Shown piece after piece: positions 62,700 to 64,000 of a DNA stretch of 64,000 nucleotides (the first letter of the stretch is position 1; the number at the start of each line of letters is the position of its first letter). The notes below the pieces were generated by a model. That model did not search any database. It had not been told where the DNA came from and worked only from the letters and a program-made list of their open reading frames with translations. A program made the position numbers and the translations under genes. This stretch comes from Aquabacterium olei (GTDB taxonomy: Bacteria > Pseudomonadota > Gammaproteobacteria > Burkholderiales > Burkholderiaceae_C), in assembly GCF_003100395.1 (NCBI RefSeq), contig NZ_CP029211.1, forward strand, positions 124,001 to 188,000, given 5' to 3'.

Positions 62700-62722
62700 G
62701 GGTGCCTCATCGTGAGGCACCC
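62700..62722. terminator. Perfect 10-bp hairpin
   Basis: gggtgcctca (62700-62709) and tgaggcaccc (62713-62722) pair around the loop tcg. It lies in the 212-base gap between selO and the HD-GYP gene. The stem could end the HD-GYP transcript, though no T run follows on that strand. Confidence 0.6.
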
Positions 62723-62770
62723 CAAGTCGCCCGCAGGGGCAGACCCACTTCCCCCCGGCTTGCCAACACA

Positions 62771-62795
62771 GTTATCCACAGAAAAAGTGGATAAC
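62771..62795. promoter_or_regulatory. DnaA-box-like inverted repeat
   Basis: gttatccac (62771-62779) and gtggataac (62787-62795) pair around agaaaaa. The left arm with its following base is ttatccaca (62772-62780), a perfect DnaA box. The right arm read on the other strand is ttatccact, 8 of 9. It may bind DnaA or may be only a terminator of the minus-strand gene. Confidence 0.5.
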
Positions 62796-62812
62796 CGCGC
62801 CTCGCCGAAACG

Positions 62813-63811
62813 TCACTCCGCGTCCATGTGCCGGGCGCGGACGGCCAGGATGTCGGGCAGGTGGTCGAGGAAGACCGGTAGCAGCGCGGGGTCAAAATGC
62901 GTCCCCGCATCCAGTTTCAGGCGTTCCACGGCCTCTTCCACCGGCCACGCCTTCTTGTAGGGCCGCGCGGTCGTCAACGCATCGAACACATCCGCCACGG
63001 CGACGATCCGGGCCTCGATCGGAATGGCTTCCCCCTGGAGCCCGGCCGGATAGCCCGTGCCATCCCAGCGCTCGTGGTGGCACTCCGCAATGCGGCGCGC
63101 CATGCGCAGCACGGCAGAAGGATGGTCGCCGATGATCTCGCCCCCGATGGTGGGATGCTGCTTCATCGTGGCCCACTCCTCCGGCGTCAGCGGTCCGGGC
63201 TTGAGCAGGATGTGATCGGGGATGCCGATCTTCCCGATGTCGTGCATGGGCGCCGCATGCAGCAGGTCATCGGCCTGTTGCTCGCTCCACCCCATGCCCA
63301 GCGCCAGGATGCGGGCGTACTGGCTCATGCGCACCACGTGCAAGCCGGTCTCGTTGTCCTTGTACTCGGCCGCCCGCCCCAACCGCTGGATGATCTGCAG
63401 CCGGGTCTCGCGCAGCTCGTCGGCCCGCACAAGCGACAGGTGGGTGCGGACACGCGCCCGCACGATGGGCGGGCTGACGGGCTTGGTGATGTAGTCCACC
63501 GCGCCCGCTTCGAACCCCTGGGCCTCGTCTTCGACATCGGCCAGCGCGGTCACGAAGATGACCGGAATGCCGGCCGTGGCGGGCTCGGCCTTGAGCTGCC
63601 GGCACACCTCGTGGCCCGTCATGCCCGGCATCATCACGTCGAGCAGGACGAGCTGCGGGTGCTCCTGGCGGGCCAGCTCGAGCGCCCGCTGGCCATCTTT
63701 CGCGAACAACAGCCGATGGTCGGCCTGCAGGATCTGGCGCAGCACCTGCAGGTTGGTGGGCTCGTCGTCCACGACGAGAATGACAGGGCGGGAATCGGGC
63801 TCGGTCGTCAT
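62813..63811 (-). CDS. Response regulator with HD-GYP domain (c-di-GMP phosphodiesterase)
   Basis: The protein has 332 residues. The receiver domain (1-125) has 'VVDDEPTN' and phospho-Asp in 'LVLLDVMMPGMTGHEVC'. The HD-GYP domain (about 145-332) carries 'HDIGKIGIPDHILLKPG', 'HHERWDGTGYPAGLQGEAIPIEARIVAVADVFDALT', with the GYP signature intact as TGYPAG. It would hydrolyse c-di-GMP and respond to the kinase that overlaps its start (ATGA). Lifestyle switching between motile and attached states is the usual role. Confidence 0.93.
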   Translation of the reverse strand: MTTEPDSRPVILVVDDEPTNLQVLRQILQADHRLLFAKDGQRALELARQEHPQLVLLDVMMPGMTGHEVCRQLKAEPATAGIPVIFVTALADVEDEAQGFEAGAVDYITKPVSPPIVRARVRTHLSLVRADELRETRLQIIQRLGRAAEYKDNETGLHVVRMSQYARILALGMGWSEQQADDLLHAAPMHDIGKIGIPDHILLKPGPLTPEEWATMKQHPTIGGEIIGDHPSAVLRMARRIAECHHERWDGTGYPAGLQGEAIPIEARIVAVADVFDALTTARPYKKAWPVEEAVERLKLDAGTHFDPALLPVFLDHLPDILAVRARHMDAE

Positions 63812-64000
63812 GCTTGAGAGGGCTCGCTGTGCAGTTCCAGGCGCGCCCGCAGACCTTGCAACTGCGTCGCGCCCATGTCGAAATCGAAGTCGTGGATGGC
63901 CTGGCGCAAGGCGGTCAGGTCATCGGAGGGCAGAACCCCCCGGGCGTCGGCGATGAAGCGCTCCAGCAGCGCATCCGGCTGTTCGCCACGCGCCAGGGCC
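63808..64000 (-). CDS. C-terminal end of a probable hybrid sensor kinase (incomplete at window edge)
   Basis: The frame is open from base 64000 to the stop at 63808-63810. It encodes the last 63 or so residues. The part visible ends '...LRQAIHDFDFDMGATQLQGLRARL', resembling the tail of a histidine-phosphotransfer or receiver-linked helical domain. The stop overlaps the start of the HD-GYP response regulator by ATGA, so the two are coupled and presumably act in one signalling path. Most of the protein, and hence its sensor, is outside. Confidence 0.6.
   Translation of the reverse strand, partial: ALARGEQPDALLERFIADARGVLPSDDLTALRQAIHDFDFDMGATQLQGLRARLELHSEPSQA

Overview
The window is GC-rich (roughly two thirds G+C by eye), densely coded DNA with Pseudomonadota-type genes throughout. 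Short H-NS proteins, a DUF3739-type filamentous haemagglutinin, LutABC/LldP lactate use, an ExaA/PedE-like PQQ alcohol dehydrogenase cluster and DUF47-Pit pairs together suggest a free-living aerobic betaproteobacterium, probably Burkholderiales of the Aquabacterium/Ideonella/Leptothrix kind. That placement is inference. I recognised no rRNA, tRNA, CRISPR array or prophage.

Layout. (1) 1-8383: the 3' end of a giant filamentous-haemagglutinin-like protein, followed by a dedicated Ton-type energising set: an ExbB fused to periplasmic DUF2341 and LamG-like domains, two ExbD proteins, a TonB-like protein, a putative porin and a periplasmic coiled-coil protein. (2) 8399-13258 (minus strand): FabI, an AI-2E-family permease, H-NS, a solitary tyrosine-recombinase-like protein with a 16-bp inverted repeat upstream, and an AraC regulator. 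(3) 13457-28319: a Baeyer-Villiger-type monooxygenase, a truncated PPDK-like protein coupled to a DUF47 fusion, a histone-tail/RHH-like protein, a chemoreceptor, a CocE-type hydrolase, a cholesterol-oxidase-like GMC enzyme, a second AraC regulator, a CapA protein and a FadR-type GntR regulator. (4) 28397-30411: azlCD and a divergent LysR gene. (5) 30605-38281: lutA-lutC-lutB-dld-lldP. Its promoter lies between two TTGGTNTGACCAA-type operators, and a third copy overlaps the start of the GntR gene, so that regulator is the likely lactate repressor. (6) 38605-52830: alcohol oxidation. There are two PQQ dehydrogenases, one with a lanthanide-type DxD motif and one with a calcium-type DxS motif, plus two cytochromes c, a pentapeptide protein, a sensor kinase and LuxR-type response regulator, an ApbE/NosR-like flavin and Fe-S membrane module and a periplasmic binding protein. 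An IS3-in-IS3 nest and an attC-like sequence sit inside this region. The lanthanide-type enzyme and the cytochrome c each have a good sigma-54 promoter. (7) 52837-64000: a methyltransferase, DUF47-Pit behind a Pho-box-like repeat, housekeeping enzymes, glpD/glpK, selO, an HD-GYP response regulator and the end of a probable hybrid kinase.

How it fits together. The lactate and alcohol regions would feed electrons from lactate, ethanol and related alcohols into quinone and cytochrome chains. The ApbE/NosR-like pair suggests an extra trans-membrane electron branch attached to periplasmic alcohol oxidation. The first 8 kb look like a surface adhesin with its own energised envelope machinery. This and the alcohol/NosR-like module are the least conventional systems here.
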